Assembly (NCBI GenBank): GCA_964524475.1
Contig: CAZGCO010000001.1
Span: 25,358 to 89,357 of the forward strand
From: CAZYHU01 sp964524475
Lineage (GTDB): Bacteria; Patescibacteriota; Minisyncoccia; Phycocordibacterales; UBA1006
DNA length: 64,000 nt
Reading direction: 5' to 3'
Part shown: positions 41,877-50,435 of the stretch, piece after piece
Layout: each line of letters opens with the position of its first letter
Position numbering within the stretch: the first letter of the stretch is position 1
The notes under the pieces: model-generated
Told to the model about the DNA's origin: nothing
Seen by the model: only the letters and a program-made list of their open reading frames with translations
Databases searched by the model: none
Position numbers and translations under genes: made by a program

Positions 41877-42314
41877 ATGGAAAGAAAAATGATTGATAAA
41901 ATTTTAAGTACAGTATTAGTAATAATTGCTGTTTTTCTAACAATAGCACTAATTACCTATTTCTTCTTAACTGAAACTGCCTTCGATGGAAGCTGGAATC
42001 ATACCTATTTTCCTGGCTCTATTTTATTGTTTTGTGTTTTAGGTTTAATTGGATTTTTTACTAAAAATAAAAAAGTTAATATTGAAATTAAAACAGAGAT
42101 AGCGTCCATCGATTCGTTTATGGAGTATATTTTAGAAGTAATTAAAAAAGGGGCTATAAAGAAAGATCAAGAAATGGTAAGAAATTATATCTATGAAAAT
42201 TTTGAGAATATGAAACTATCATTTGTCTTTAAGAGCGGAAAAGTTCTTATTGTAAATAATGTTCCAGATTTAATAGAAAAAGTAATAAAAAAATATTTAA
42301 ATACTAAAGATTAA
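41877..42314 (+). CDS. Small membrane hypothetical protein
   Basis: A 145-residue protein with two N-terminal membrane helices (about 8-30 and 46-63) and a charged cytoplasmic domain (about 65-145) ending in Lys-rich helices. Two in-frame ATGs near the start (41877 and 41889) are possible. No family. AT-rich codon use. It lies inside the segment bracketed by the tRNA-linked repeats and is probably an accessory gene. Confidence 0.6.
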   Translation: MERKMIDKILSTVLVIIAVFLTIALITYFFLTETAFDGSWNHTYFPGSILLFCVLGLIGFFTKNKKVNIEIKTEIASIDSFMEYILEVIKKGAIKKDQEMVRNYIYENFENMKLSFVFKSGKVLIVNNVPDLIEKVIKKYLNTKD

Positions 42315-42358
42315 TTGTTTAAAATCTCTCCCGAACATCATCTTATATACTGAGTCTC

Positions 42359-42389
42359 AAAAAACCACCTTAGAAATAAAGTGGTTTTT
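42359..42389. terminator. Terminator-like hairpin
   Basis: CAAAAAACCAC pairs with GTGGTTTTTG around an 8-12 nt loop, after the 41877 gene. Confidence 0.7.
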
Positions 42390-42470
42390 GTTACCGTGAT
42401 TTAAGTTCGAACTTACGTTTTAAAATGAAATAGATATGATTCTCCTAGTGTGATGGTAAAAATAATAATC

Positions 42471-43517
42471 TTAAAAAGATAAAATCTTTCCATAATAGGA
42501 ATTATTCAATAGATCTAAATCTCCAGGAGTTTCTTCTTTTATAAGACCAGCTATCATTTCCTTGTTCCAGACTTCGGACCAATTTTGAGATACCCACATT
42601 AACCCCTCTACTATTCCATATAAATTAAGTTTAAGAAGTAGGTCGGGATCATTAAATAAGTAAGGAAGTCTCTCTTTTAGAACAGGTAGTAAATAATGAA
42701 AATTTATATTCTTAAACTCATTAAAATCAGGGGTTCCTTCTACATATTGAGAAGGGTTATCTATCATTCCAAGTATTGACCTTAATATCACATAAAATGG
42801 TACATACTGTGCTGAATCCCAATCTATGATGGCGGTTAACGTATCATCCACATGAAGTATATTTCCCATATGTAAATCTCTGTGCACGAGTACGGCTTTT
42901 TCATTGTCCAAGACATGTGAATGTTTATTAAAATAATTTTCTATATGAGATATATCATTTTCATGAGCTAAATTTTCTATACGTATTTTTTGTAGATATT
43001 CTTTAATTCTACTTGTTTGTAGTTCTCTAAATGTTTTATATTTAAATTCAGAATCAGAAACAAAACCAAATGTATCAGAAGTAATTGTATTGCATTTTTC
43101 AACTATATCCAGAATCTGTAGGAATAAAGAAGTAATTATTTCGGGGTCTAATTTCGGCATTGTTTTTTGAAGAATAATCCCTTTAGATTTTTCCATTACT
43201 AAAACTTCATATGGATTTTTATTAAATACATCATGGGTTAAAACATGAACTACAGGTTCGTTTGGAAAATGATCGGAGACTACTTTATTAGCTAAATATC
43301 CCTTATCTTTTTCCTTTGTTATTTTTACAACAAGACCATCAATAATATACGTGGCATGCATATTACCACTTTCTGCTTGTATTATGTTCTCAGGGGAAAT
43401 ATTAAAACCCAAGTTTTGCATTATTTGTACTACTTCTTCTTTCGAAAAAACATAGGTACGTTTTTTATACTGTTCTGCTATTTCTTTTTGATATTCTTCT
43501 GAGTCTTTATATTCCAT
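42471..43517 (-). CDS. Aminoglycoside phosphotransferase-family (APH) kinase-like protein
   Basis: A 348-residue protein with an APH/choline-kinase fold. It has an N-terminal lobe with ATP-site strands ('YIIDGLVVKITKEKDKG', the likely Lys), 'VLVMEKSKGIIL' as the hinge, the catalytic loop VHRDLHMGNIL (HxDxxxxN) and the metal motif IIDWDSAQY. The substrate is unknown; the family includes antibiotic, homoserine and choline kinases. TATAAT lies 8 nt before the ATG. It is AT-rich and located between tRNA-linked repeats, so probably acquired. Confidence 0.85.
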   Translation of the reverse strand: MEYKDSEEYQKEIAEQYKKRTYVFSKEEVVQIMQNLGFNISPENIIQAESGNMHATYIIDGLVVKITKEKDKGYLANKVVSDHFPNEPVVHVLTHDVFNKNPYEVLVMEKSKGIILQKTMPKLDPEIITSLFLQILDIVEKCNTITSDTFGFVSDSEFKYKTFRELQTSRIKEYLQKIRIENLAHENDISHIENYFNKHSHVLDNEKAVLVHRDLHMGNILHVDDTLTAIIDWDSAQYVPFYVILRSILGMIDNPSQYVEGTPDFNEFKNINFHYLLPVLKERLPYLFNDPDLLLKLNLYGIVEGLMWVSQNWSEVWNKEMIAGLIKEETPGDLDLLNNSYYGKILSF

Positions 43518-43615
43518 ATAAGTTTATTATAGCCTATATAAGTTATTACTGACAAGTTAGGTTCATTAAAACACTGTCTCACACATAGACATATTCAAGC
43601 TTAGAAAACAGATAA

Positions 43616-43735
43616 TACGCCGCACTAGGTATAAAAACAAGGATACAACCTTGTTTTGTTATATTACAAAATATATTGACATTGTTTGTGGATAATGTAT
43701 TATTTGAGTAAATTAAATTTACAATTATAAATTAT
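43616..43735 (+). repeat. Direct repeat copy 2 (tRNA fragment, terminator, promoter)
   Basis: Starts with TACGCCGCAC, the last bases of tRNA-Gly, then a diverged TATAAAAACAAGG hairpin and a second TTGACA (43676-43681), 16-nt spacer, TATTAT (43698-43703) promoter. It ends just before the ATG at 43736. It looks like the far boundary of an insertion or of an old duplication. Confidence 0.75.
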
Positions 43736-44314
43736 ATGAAAAAAATCATCGAAAATTTAGCAGTGATATTACTAGGAGTTATAACTCTGGGGGTTGTAAC
43801 TACACCTGAATTTTTTCAGGTTGGTTTTAACACTGTACTCTACACACAAATAGCGATTTCGTTACTGATCTGCTGTGTATCAATTATTCGTGCGACGCGT
43901 GGCGAAATGTCTCATGATGTATTGCTTTCATTAGGGGTATTTTTTTTCACCGCAGGCGGGACTGTGTTTATCTTTTATCCAGATTACTTCACAACGGGAG
44001 TAAGTCTTTCAATGGGGATGTGGCATAGATTATCGTTCTACGCACTTCCTTCTATTGCTCTGGAGGGAGGTATTGGTACACTACTGTTAGCGTATCTTAA
44101 TAGAACGCAAAAATTACCTGTGTATACTAAAATAAACAGCTGGATTTCAGTATTGTTTATTTTATATTCGATACATTTTATAGGCCTTTCTTTCCTGGTT
44201 GTACTCGATTTTGCTAGTGTGTCTTGGCATATGGCAGTTGCTAAAATAATGATGGTTTTGGTAATAATACTACAACTAGGAGCGTGGAGATCTTATGCGA
44301 AAAACAAGATCTAA
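43736..44314 (+). CDS. Multi-pass membrane hypothetical protein
   Basis: A 192-residue integral membrane protein with five to six helices (about 5-25, 35-53, 63-83, 97-120, 135-157, 165-184). There is no recognisable motif apart from a glycine-rich 'EGGIGTLLLAYLNR' loop. It is driven by the promoter in repeat copy 2 and probably was the original gene downstream of tRNA-Gly. Function unknown. Confidence 0.65.
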   Translation: MKKIIENLAVILLGVITLGVVTTPEFFQVGFNTVLYTQIAISLLICCVSIIRATRGEMSHDVLLSLGVFFFTAGGTVFIFYPDYFTTGVSLSMGMWHRLSFYALPSIALEGGIGTLLLAYLNRTQKLPVYTKINSWISVLFILYSIHFIGLSFLVVLDFASVSWHMAVAKIMMVLVIILQLGAWRSYAKNKI

Positions 44315-44364
44315 TTACACAGAGAGGGTTCAAGAAATTTCTTTGGACAAATAATAAATAATAA

Positions 44365-44397
44365 AAAAGAGTGAAATCCTAATGATTTCGCTCTTTT
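44365..44397. terminator. Terminator between convergent genes
   Basis: AAAAGAGTGAAATC pairs with GATTTCGCTCTTTT (one G-U pair) around CTAAT. Confidence 0.85.
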
Positions 44398-44408
44398 CTA
44401 TGATTCGA

Positions 44409-45284
44409 CTAATGTAAGCTACTATTATTTTCAGGAATATTTGCTAGTTTTGATTCTAATTCAAAAACTTTTGATTCCATTTCTTGAATAAGATTTTTAT
44501 ATTCTGGTGAGCTAGGAGTATATTCATGAGAAGTATAAACAATATCAGTATGCTCTATTAAATCAAATTTATTTTCGATAATTAAAGTTGGTGGCAGCAT
44601 ACTCTTGTTTAGAGTTCTACATTCTCTAATAATAGTTTTGTCTGTTTTATAAAATATATATTTAGAAAATTCAGATTCTTTAAAGTGGTCAATACTTGTG
44701 GTAGTATTCAATACTAATACAGAATCTCCATATCGTGCGTATGTTTCATATAAAGAAGTGTCACCATTATTTTTTTGATCTGAGAATAATACATATTCTG
44801 AGGTATCAGTTTCTAATGAATCTAGTCTCCCAGTTTTATTATTTATAAATTCAGAAAATTGACCTGGTAGTTCTTTTGTATAACCTAAACTTATATAATC
44901 GTTAATGTTTCTTTCAGAATAATCTAATACAGTACCATCATTTTTTAAATAAAGATCTTCGCCATTATTTTCGATAAGTCTATTTTTTATAGAATCATCG
45001 AGATGGCTAATTGATTTTTCGAAATTATTAATAGCTTCAAAGATTTCAATGGAAATATTTTCTGTTGACTTGGTGTGCTCATTTATATTTTTTCTGTATT
45101 TTGCAGTTTCAACATCTACAAATGTGTTACTACCTATTGTTTGTGCTTCAGTACTAAATAACATTGCTGTAGTCATTCCTAAGGATAATAAATATTTTTT
45201 TGTATTTTCAAATATAGAATTTTTTGTATTTTCTTTTTTGTTCTCATTATTTTTAAATCTATTATCCATTGACTTAAAGTTCAT
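44409..45284 (-). CDS. Exported hypothetical protein with an extended signal sequence
   Basis: A 291-residue protein starting MNFKSMDNRFKNNENKK. A charged N-region of about 28 residues precedes a hydrophobic core (YLLSLGMTTAMLFSTEAQT) that looks like a signal peptide with a cut near AQT. The rest is hydrophilic, Glu/Asn/Ser-rich, with a C-terminal coiled-coil-like helix (EMESKVFELESKLANIPEN). No family. It shares the layout of a long charged head followed by a signal-like segment with the proteins at 14650 and 62359. Confidence 0.6.
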   Translation of the reverse strand: MNFKSMDNRFKNNENKKENTKNSIFENTKKYLLSLGMTTAMLFSTEAQTIGSNTFVDVETAKYRKNINEHTKSTENISIEIFEAINNFEKSISHLDDSIKNRLIENNGEDLYLKNDGTVLDYSERNINDYISLGYTKELPGQFSEFINNKTGRLDSLETDTSEYVLFSDQKNNGDTSLYETYARYGDSVLVLNTTTSIDHFKESEFSKYIFYKTDKTIIRECRTLNKSMLPPTLIIENKFDLIEHTDIVYTSHEYTPSSPEYKNLIQEMESKVFELESKLANIPENNSSLH

Positions 45285-45382
45285 ATAATTAATTAATCTA
45301 ATCTAATAACACAAATAATTATACCTCTTTTATAATTGTTTTAAAACAAACAATTTTTTATGGAATACATTTAAGTGTTTGT

Positions 45383-45427
45383 AAAACAATAAAGCGAAAA
45401 TCCAAAGGATTTTCGCTTTATTGTTTT
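45383..45427. terminator. Long perfect bidirectional terminator
   Basis: A 21-bp perfect stem (AAAACAATAAAGCGAAAATCC) with an AAA loop, near the 3' end of the LysM/M23 gene on the minus strand. Confidence 0.9.
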
Positions 45428-45448
45428 ATTGACTTTGTTATTATTCGA

Positions 45449-46501
45449 CTAATACAATATCGGGGTTTTAATTCCGCGGAATTCCAAGTGGAGGTGATTT
45501 CCGGTGCGTCCGATCACACGTCCTGTATGACCTACTTCACCGATTTTTTCTCCTTGTCGTACAGTTTGTCCTGCAGTTACTATTACACGACTTTGGTGAG
45601 CATACAATGATTGTGAACCGTTCGGATGTTTAATAATGGTAAGTCCTCCATAACCACCATTATACCCTGAGCCTTTTGCGACAATGACTACACCGTCTGC
45701 TGCAGCGACAATAGGGGTGCCTTCGGGTGCATATACGTCCACTGCTTGATATGGTCCATGGAATCCTTGGGTTTTAATACCACGTACTGGACGGATGAAA
45801 TATCCACGAGGAGCCGTACTATCATCAGTTATTATTTTATCAGTACGGACTACTTTTTTCTTGGCAACTTTTTTCTCTTCAAATATTGTTCCGTCTCCAT
45901 CGGGAATAATCAAGTTATCACCAACGGTGAGACGATCAGAAATTTCCATACCGTTATAATCTGCAATATCAGATGCATCTGAATCGTATTTCTTTGCAAG
46001 TCCTACAATAGTGTCACCTTTAACTACGCGATGTCTTACCCCAGTTACAGGCAAGATGACGAGTTCCTGACCTACGCGTATGGTTCCTTTTGATCCTAAT
46101 CCGTTCGCCCAACGAATAGTGTTGGTACTGATTTTAAAACGATCTGCAATTGCTGATAGTGAATCACCTGGTTGTACCGTATAAGTAGAAATCTCTGATG
46201 TTTCAGGAATGATTTCGTCATCACTGACCAATGTATAGGTATTGTCAGCATACATAGCGTTTTCATCTATTTTTATAGTATTCAGTGAATCTCCAGATAA
46301 TAGTGCTAAAACAGTTGGATTTTTTAAGGTAGGAATACTGTCTGAACTCGTTAATCCTCCTTGGGCAAATGCATTTTTAATAAACCCTGCATGAGTAATA
46401 ACAGGGAATAGAGAAATAGCAAAAAACATACACACGATAGATATATCGGTTATTATGTTATTACCTGTATGTATCGTTGTATCTGAATGAATATCAGACA
46501 A
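45449..46501 (-). CDS. LysM-repeat M23-family murein endopeptidase
   Basis: A cell-wall hydrolase of about 326-350 residues. The hydrophobic signal segment (MFFAISLFPVITHAGF, cut near AFAQ) is followed by two LysM domains ('YTVQPGDSLSAIADRFKIS' and 'HRVVKGDTIVGLAKKYDSD'). The C-terminal M23/LytM peptidase has the first metal ligands in GFHGPYQAVDVYAP and the second His pair in HLHLEF. The start is uncertain: TTG at 46501 gives a longer N-region, ATG at 46429 gives a short signal peptide. It may remodel peptidoglycan for division or envelope machines. Confidence 0.88.
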   Translation of the reverse strand: MSDIHSDTTIHTGNNIITDISIVCMFFAISLFPVITHAGFIKNAFAQGGLTSSDSIPTLKNPTVLALLSGDSLNTIKIDENAMYADNTYTLVSDDEIIPETSEISTYTVQPGDSLSAIADRFKISTNTIRWANGLGSKGTIRVGQELVILPVTGVRHRVVKGDTIVGLAKKYDSDASDIADYNGMEISDRLTVGDNLIIPDGDGTIFEEKKVAKKKVVRTDKIITDDSTAPRGYFIRPVRGIKTQGFHGPYQAVDVYAPEGTPIVAAADGVVIVAKGSGYNGGYGGLTIIKHPNGSQSLYAHQSRVIVTAGQTVRQGEKIGEVGHTGRVIGRTGNHLHLEFRGIKTPILY

Positions 46502-46714
46502 CGAATTATGTAGATTGTTTTTAATAAGCCAAAGATAAAAAAAGATAGGATACTACCGACCAAAAATTGAAAAGTAGTATATATCATTACAGAAAAAAGC
46601 ATTACATTCGTTACCGTATACAGCAGTTTCAGTGTCCCATGGATATGGGGTGATGTTTTTATGGTATAGGAATTATGGTATATCGTCAATCATTTTTCCT
46701 GATTATGATTATAT
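46502..46714. other. Gene-free stretch upstream of the M23 gene
   Basis: AT-rich intergenic DNA. Open frames on both strands here have no family resemblance, start context or composition supporting a gene. It probably holds the promoter of the M23 gene; no clear -35/-10 pair is seen. Confidence 0.4.
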
Positions 46715-46897
46715 ATATAAAGAATGTCAAATTCTTGGTTTTTTTGTAATTCGAGATACTTTGATATTTACATCGGTCAAATTTGTCTTCCAAAATCCTG
46801 CAAAACTCGGCTTCACCTCAAACAGTTTCGGATTTTTCCATACAAACTTTTACCTCAGCTTGATACCTTGGGGATCTGCAACAAGGTTTTTTATTTT
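46715..46897 (+). ncRNA. Candidate structured small RNA
   Basis: A rod-like fold is visible. AAATTTGTCTTCCAAAATCC (46779-46798) pairs with GGATTTTTCCATACAAACTTT (46830-46850). Inside it AAACT pairs with AGTTT, and outside it weaker pairing continues. Then ACCTTG (46865-46870)/CAAGGT (46882-46887) followed by TTTTTTATTTTTTC forms a plus-strand terminator. It ends about 40 nt before the 46940 gene. The 5' end and promoter are uncertain. It does not match tmRNA, RNase P or SRP signatures; a 6S-like rod is possible. Confidence 0.4.
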
Positions 46898-46939
46898 TTC
46901 TTTGCATAGGTCTGTTTTGTATTGTATACTAAATGAGAT

Positions 46940-48001
46940 ATGGAAACGACAATCTCAGATGAAATGAAAGAGAGTATTATTCGTGCGGGATATACCGTGA
47001 ATTCAGAACGTGACAGTATTATTACTGAACCAGGGAGTTCCCAGGTAGTTTTTGTGAAGGTAGATGATCAGGGACATAAAAAATATATTCCGATATTATT
47101 ACCAGAAAAATTAGATGATGAAATAGCAGGAAGTATAGAAACGCCTATATCAGACGATGTGTTACCTTTGGAATCAGACGAACCGACCAAAATTGTACAA
47201 CCTATAGCGTCGTTTGGTACATCTAAAGATTTTGAAATCCTTGAACAGCCTGTTTCACCTACAGATTTTGATATTTCAATGATTTCCGGAGATAATACAG
47301 AAATAAATAAATCATCGATAGTCCCAGAAGTCTCTGAACCTATTACAACAGGAGAGTCTATTATTGCGTCTGATAATAATCCCCAAACACCACCAGATTC
47401 AGAACCAGCAGGAAATCCTGCACCGATTAATGAACCAACACCAGGTCCATCATCAACATATAAAAATGATTTAGATTATCTCCGACAAAAATACGCGCAA
47501 AAAAAATCAGAACCAGAACAAAAACCTGTAACGTATAGTTCGGTGGATGTAACTATCCCCATACAAACGCCCCAAAGAGAAATAAAAGAAAATATACAAG
47601 AAAAAATTGAAACCATACCTGAATCTTCTCGTCTTGAAGTTTTTTTTGCTCATGCAGATAATTTATCTAAAATCTCTCAAAATCATGAATGTGTTACCGG
47701 AGAACGTGCACCACTGGCACAGTTTATGACCAATGCATTTCGAAACAGTATTCAGATAGAACCTGTTGTTACAAAAACTATTCCGACACCAACAAGTTTT
47801 ATAAATGTAGAGACATCAGATACATCTCATACACCAATAGAATCAAAAACCAACACAGTAACTACTCCGTTAGTTTCTGTAAAAACAATTGGGAATATGA
47901 CCGTAGATGAATATACTGCATATACAAAACAGGTACATGCAGGTATGAATACTGCTACCTATCAGTCACCGAAAACTAATCCCGTGGATTTGTTTGCGTA
48001 A
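46940..48001 (+). CDS. Pro/Ser/Thr-rich hypothetical protein
   Basis: A 353-residue soluble protein. A short structured start (METTISDEMKESIIRAGYTV, 'QVVFVKVDDQGHKKYIPILL') is followed by about 150 residues of acidic, Pro/Thr/Ser-rich disordered sequence and a helical part around 210-260 (RLEVFFAHADNLSKIS). No signal peptide. TATACT ends 9 nt before the ATG. The next gene begins 13 nt later, so the two are probably cotranscribed. Function unknown. Confidence 0.7.
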   Translation: METTISDEMKESIIRAGYTVNSERDSIITEPGSSQVVFVKVDDQGHKKYIPILLPEKLDDEIAGSIETPISDDVLPLESDEPTKIVQPIASFGTSKDFEILEQPVSPTDFDISMISGDNTEINKSSIVPEVSEPITTGESIIASDNNPQTPPDSEPAGNPAPINEPTPGPSSTYKNDLDYLRQKYAQKKSEPEQKPVTYSSVDVTIPIQTPQREIKENIQEKIETIPESSRLEVFFAHADNLSKISQNHECVTGERAPLAQFMTNAFRNSIQIEPVVTKTIPTPTSFINVETSDTSHTPIESKTNTVTTPLVSVKTIGNMTVDEYTAYTKQVHAGMNTATYQSPKTNPVDLFA

Positions 48002-48014
48002 GCTATTATTATTT

Positions 48015-48302
48015 ATGCAACTTACTGACATTACAACAAAACTTATTAATGTATTTCACTTGGCAGAACTATCTGAACAGGAACAAGTAAAAACATTGGA
48101 TAGTATGATACAGATTATTCTGGATCGTGTTACCTATGCATTGGTGAATGAATTGCCTGCAGACAGGGCGGCATCGTTTCAAGAATTAATCGATCAAGGA
48201 TTAACTCAGTCAGAATTGGTACATTATTTTTCATCATTAGAGCATTTTCAAACGTTACTAACATCTGAAGTAGATAGATTGATAAGTGAAGTACAGGGGT
48301 AA
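48015..48302 (+). CDS. Small helical hypothetical protein
   Basis: A 95-residue all-helical acidic protein (MQLTDITTKLINVFHLAEL, 'EQVKTLDSMIQIILDRVTYALVNEL', 'FQELIDQGLTQSELVHYF'). No catalytic motif. The ATG at 48015 is preferred over an in-frame upstream TTG that overlaps the previous gene. It is followed by a 29-bp terminator stem. Related small proteins are common in Parcubacteria, but I cannot name the family with confidence. Confidence 0.75.
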   Translation: MQLTDITTKLINVFHLAELSEQEQVKTLDSMIQIILDRVTYALVNELPADRAASFQELIDQGLTQSELVHYFSSLEHFQTLLTSEVDRLISEVQG

Positions 48303-48308
48303 TATTTA

Positions 48309-48370
48309 TCCGAACACCAAAACAAAGAGCGAAATCACGACTGATTTCGCTCTTTGTTTTGGTGTTCGGA
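48309..48370. terminator. Very long perfect terminator
   Basis: A 29-bp perfect stem with a CGAC loop. The arms contain internal A- and T-runs, so it can act in both directions. The -10 box of the helicase gene starts 12 nt later. Confidence 0.92.
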
Positions 48371-48393
48371 CGGACGCATGCTATGATAGCTAC

Positions 48394-50346
48394 ATGAATA
48401 CTACACATTATCTGGACGAATTGAACCCATTACAACGTCGTGCAGTAGAAACGACGATGGGTCCTGTGATGATCGTCGCAGGTGCAGGAACAGGTAAAAC
48501 AAAAACTCTGACATATCGTATGTATCATTTGATACGCGGTGGTGTATCAGGACGAAATATTTTGGGGATTACCTTTACGAACAAGGCGGCATCAGAAATG
48601 CGCGAACGTGTTCATGTGTTGGTGGGTGATAATAATGAAACACCAACTCTGAAAACATTTCACGGTCTAGGGGTTATGATGCTCCGTATGTTTTACGCAC
48701 AGGCAGGATTACCAAAGAATTTTAATATTCTCGACAGTAGTGATACAGGAAACTTGATCAAGGAAGTTATGCAAGAACAAGGAATAGATCCAAAAACACA
48801 TGACCCACGAAAAATTCGTTCAGTCATATCATTGAAAAAAAACCAAGGAGTAACCCCGTCGCAATATGCTGAAAAAACAGGCAGTGCAATAGATGATATT
48901 ATTGCAAAGATTTGGGAACGATATGAACAACTAAAAAAGCGAGACGGCGGAGTAGATTTTGATGATTTACTCATCTTGACCAAAAACATGCTCGAGAAAA
49001 ATATTGAGGTAAGAAATCATTTTCAGAAATTATGGCAGTATATTCATGTTGATGAATATCAAGATACGAATCAAATACAATATGATATTGTAAAATTATT
49101 AGTTGGACCTGAACATAATCTGTGTGTTGTGGGGGACAGTGATCAGAATATTTATAGTTGGCGTGGTGCAAATTTGAAAAATATGTTGAATTTTGAACGT
49201 GATTATCCAGAAAGTGTCATGATAATTTTGGAGCAAAATTACCGTTCTACTAAAAATATTTTGGATGCAGCCAGTCATGTTATTGGTAAAAACACTGCAC
49301 GTATTGAAAAGAAACTGGTCACCGACGCAGATACAGGTGAACATATTGATATATTAGAATGTATGGATGGATACAGTGAAGCAAAAAAAATAGCAAGCAG
49401 TATCAAGGAATATATTGCAAGTGGAACAAACCCATCACAGATAGCGATATTATATCGGACAAATTCCCAGTCACGTATTTTTGAAGAAATATTATTACAA
49501 AATAGCATTCCTTATAAATTGATTGGTACAAAATTCTTTGAACGTAAGGAAGTAAAAGACATTATGTCATATATCCGCCTGGCATATGGAGCACAATCTA
49601 TGGGTGATATTAGACGTGTAGTAAATGAACCAAAACGAGGTTTAGGTCCGGTAGCTCTTGCAAAAATTACTGCAGGTAATATAGATGATTTATCAGCAGG
49701 ACAGTTGGCCAGTTATAGATTATTCGAAAAGACATTGGGAGATATTCAGGATTATGGACAAAACCATACAACATCAGAAACGGTGCGATATGTGATAGAG
49801 CGTACAGGTATTTATAAACAATATACTGACTCTGGAACATCTGAAGATGTTGACCGATTAGAAAACCTGGAAGAATTGGTAACGGTGGCAACAAAATATG
49901 ATGAATATCCTCCGAATGAAGGGATGCAGGCACTCCTCGAAGAAGGTAGTCTCCATAGTGATCAGGATGACATAGATAATGTGGTTGATGGTGTACATAT
50001 GATGACCGTCCATTCTGCCAAGGGACTCGAGTTCGATGTGGTGTATATTGCAGGTATGGAAATGGGATTGTTTCCTCATGCTGGGCATGACAAACGTCAA
50101 ACCATAGAAGACCGTGAAGAAGAACGCAGATTGTTCTATGTAGCTCTGACTCGTGCCAGAAAAAAATTGACATTGTCCTATGCACGGGCTCGAACAATAT
50201 TTGGTAGCTTAACATTTACTATGCCATCAGAATTCTTGAACGATATTCCCGTCGGTATTACCAGGATGAAAAATGATTGGTCAGATAATCATGGTGATGA
50301 TACAGATGATACAGGTAGTGTGAAAACAGTGTATTTGGATTGGTAA
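48394..50346 (+). CDS. pcrA: UvrD/PcrA-type superfamily 1 DNA helicase
   Basis: A 650-residue 3'-5' DNA helicase for repair and replication-fork upkeep. It starts MNTTHYLDELNPLQRRAVE. Motif I is GAGTGKTKTL, motif Ia 'ITFTNKAASEMRERV', motif II VDEYQDTN, motif III 'VVGDSDQNIYSWRGA', motif IV 'EQNYRSTKNIL', motif V 'VHSAKGLEFDVVYIAGMEMGLFP' and motif VI 'EERRLFYVALTRARKKL'. The ATG at 48394 is 6 nt after TATGAT; an in-frame upstream extension runs through the terminator and is rejected. The short acidic C-tail lacks the long UvrD extension. Confidence 0.95.
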   Translation: MNTTHYLDELNPLQRRAVETTMGPVMIVAGAGTGKTKTLTYRMYHLIRGGVSGRNILGITFTNKAASEMRERVHVLVGDNNETPTLKTFHGLGVMMLRMFYAQAGLPKNFNILDSSDTGNLIKEVMQEQGIDPKTHDPRKIRSVISLKKNQGVTPSQYAEKTGSAIDDIIAKIWERYEQLKKRDGGVDFDDLLILTKNMLEKNIEVRNHFQKLWQYIHVDEYQDTNQIQYDIVKLLVGPEHNLCVVGDSDQNIYSWRGANLKNMLNFERDYPESVMIILEQNYRSTKNILDAASHVIGKNTARIEKKLVTDADTGEHIDILECMDGYSEAKKIASSIKEYIASGTNPSQIAILYRTNSQSRIFEEILLQNSIPYKLIGTKFFERKEVKDIMSYIRLAYGAQSMGDIRRVVNEPKRGLGPVALAKITAGNIDDLSAGQLASYRLFEKTLGDIQDYGQNHTTSETVRYVIERTGIYKQYTDSGTSEDVDRLENLEELVTVATKYDEYPPNEGMQALLEEGSLHSDQDDIDNVVDGVHMMTVHSAKGLEFDVVYIAGMEMGLFPHAGHDKRQTIEDREEERRLFYVALTRARKKLTLSYARARTIFGSLTFTMPSEFLNDIPVGITRMKNDWSDNHGDDTDDTGSVKTVYLDW

Positions 50347-50358
50347 CACAAAAACAAG

Positions 50359-50418
50359 AGGGGGGGGGGGTGGGGGGGAGTTTTTGGCGGGGGGGGTTTT
50401 TTTTTTTTGTTTTAGGGG
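50359..50418. other. Homopolymer-rich low-quality edge before a gap
   Basis: Runs of 12, 7 and 8 G, separated by short T and A segments, then 12 T, stop directly at the 10-N gap. This is unlike anything else in this AT-rich window and is probably a degraded contig end replacing a terminator. Confidence 0.8.
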
Positions 50419-50428
50419 NNNNNNNNNN
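50419..50428. other. 10-N scaffold gap between pcrA and ksgA
   Basis: Ten N, 8 nt before the ksgA ATG. It may remove the ksgA promoter from view. Confidence 0.95.
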
Positions 50429-50435
50429 AATCTGC

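Larger units (their letters stand above)
41753..41879 (+). repeat. Direct repeat copy 1 (tRNA 3' end, terminator, promoter)
   Basis: Begins with TACGCCGCAC and includes the TATAAAAACAAGG terminator and the TTGACA promoter up to AGTAAATTAAATT. It matches 43616-43735 in order and spacing with moderate divergence. The copies bracket about 1.7 kb. Confidence 0.75.

Noticed and set aside
42471..43517. Calling the APH-like protein an antibiotic-resistance gene
   Set aside because: Only the general kinase motifs are visible; the family includes many non-resistance kinases.
46453..46689. 78-aa hydrophobic open frame on the minus strand
   Set aside because: It overlaps the start of the LysM/M23 gene, has no resemblance to a family and no promoter-start arrangement.
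46632..46967. 111-aa open frame on the plus strand
   Set aside because: It covers the candidate RNA hairpins and terminator and overlaps the well-supported start at 46940; its composition is not protein-like.
48286..48393. In-frame extension of the UvrD/PcrA-type helicase
   Set aside because: It translates the 29-bp terminator; the helicase family start and a -10 box point to 48394.
49667..50215. 182-aa antisense open frame in the helicase gene
   Set aside because: It lies wholly inside a gene with all SF1 helicase motifs; His/Leu-rich composition is typical of a shadow frame.
50359..50400. Functional G-quadruplex element
   Set aside because: It directly abuts a scaffold gap in an AT-rich genome and looks like a degraded contig end.
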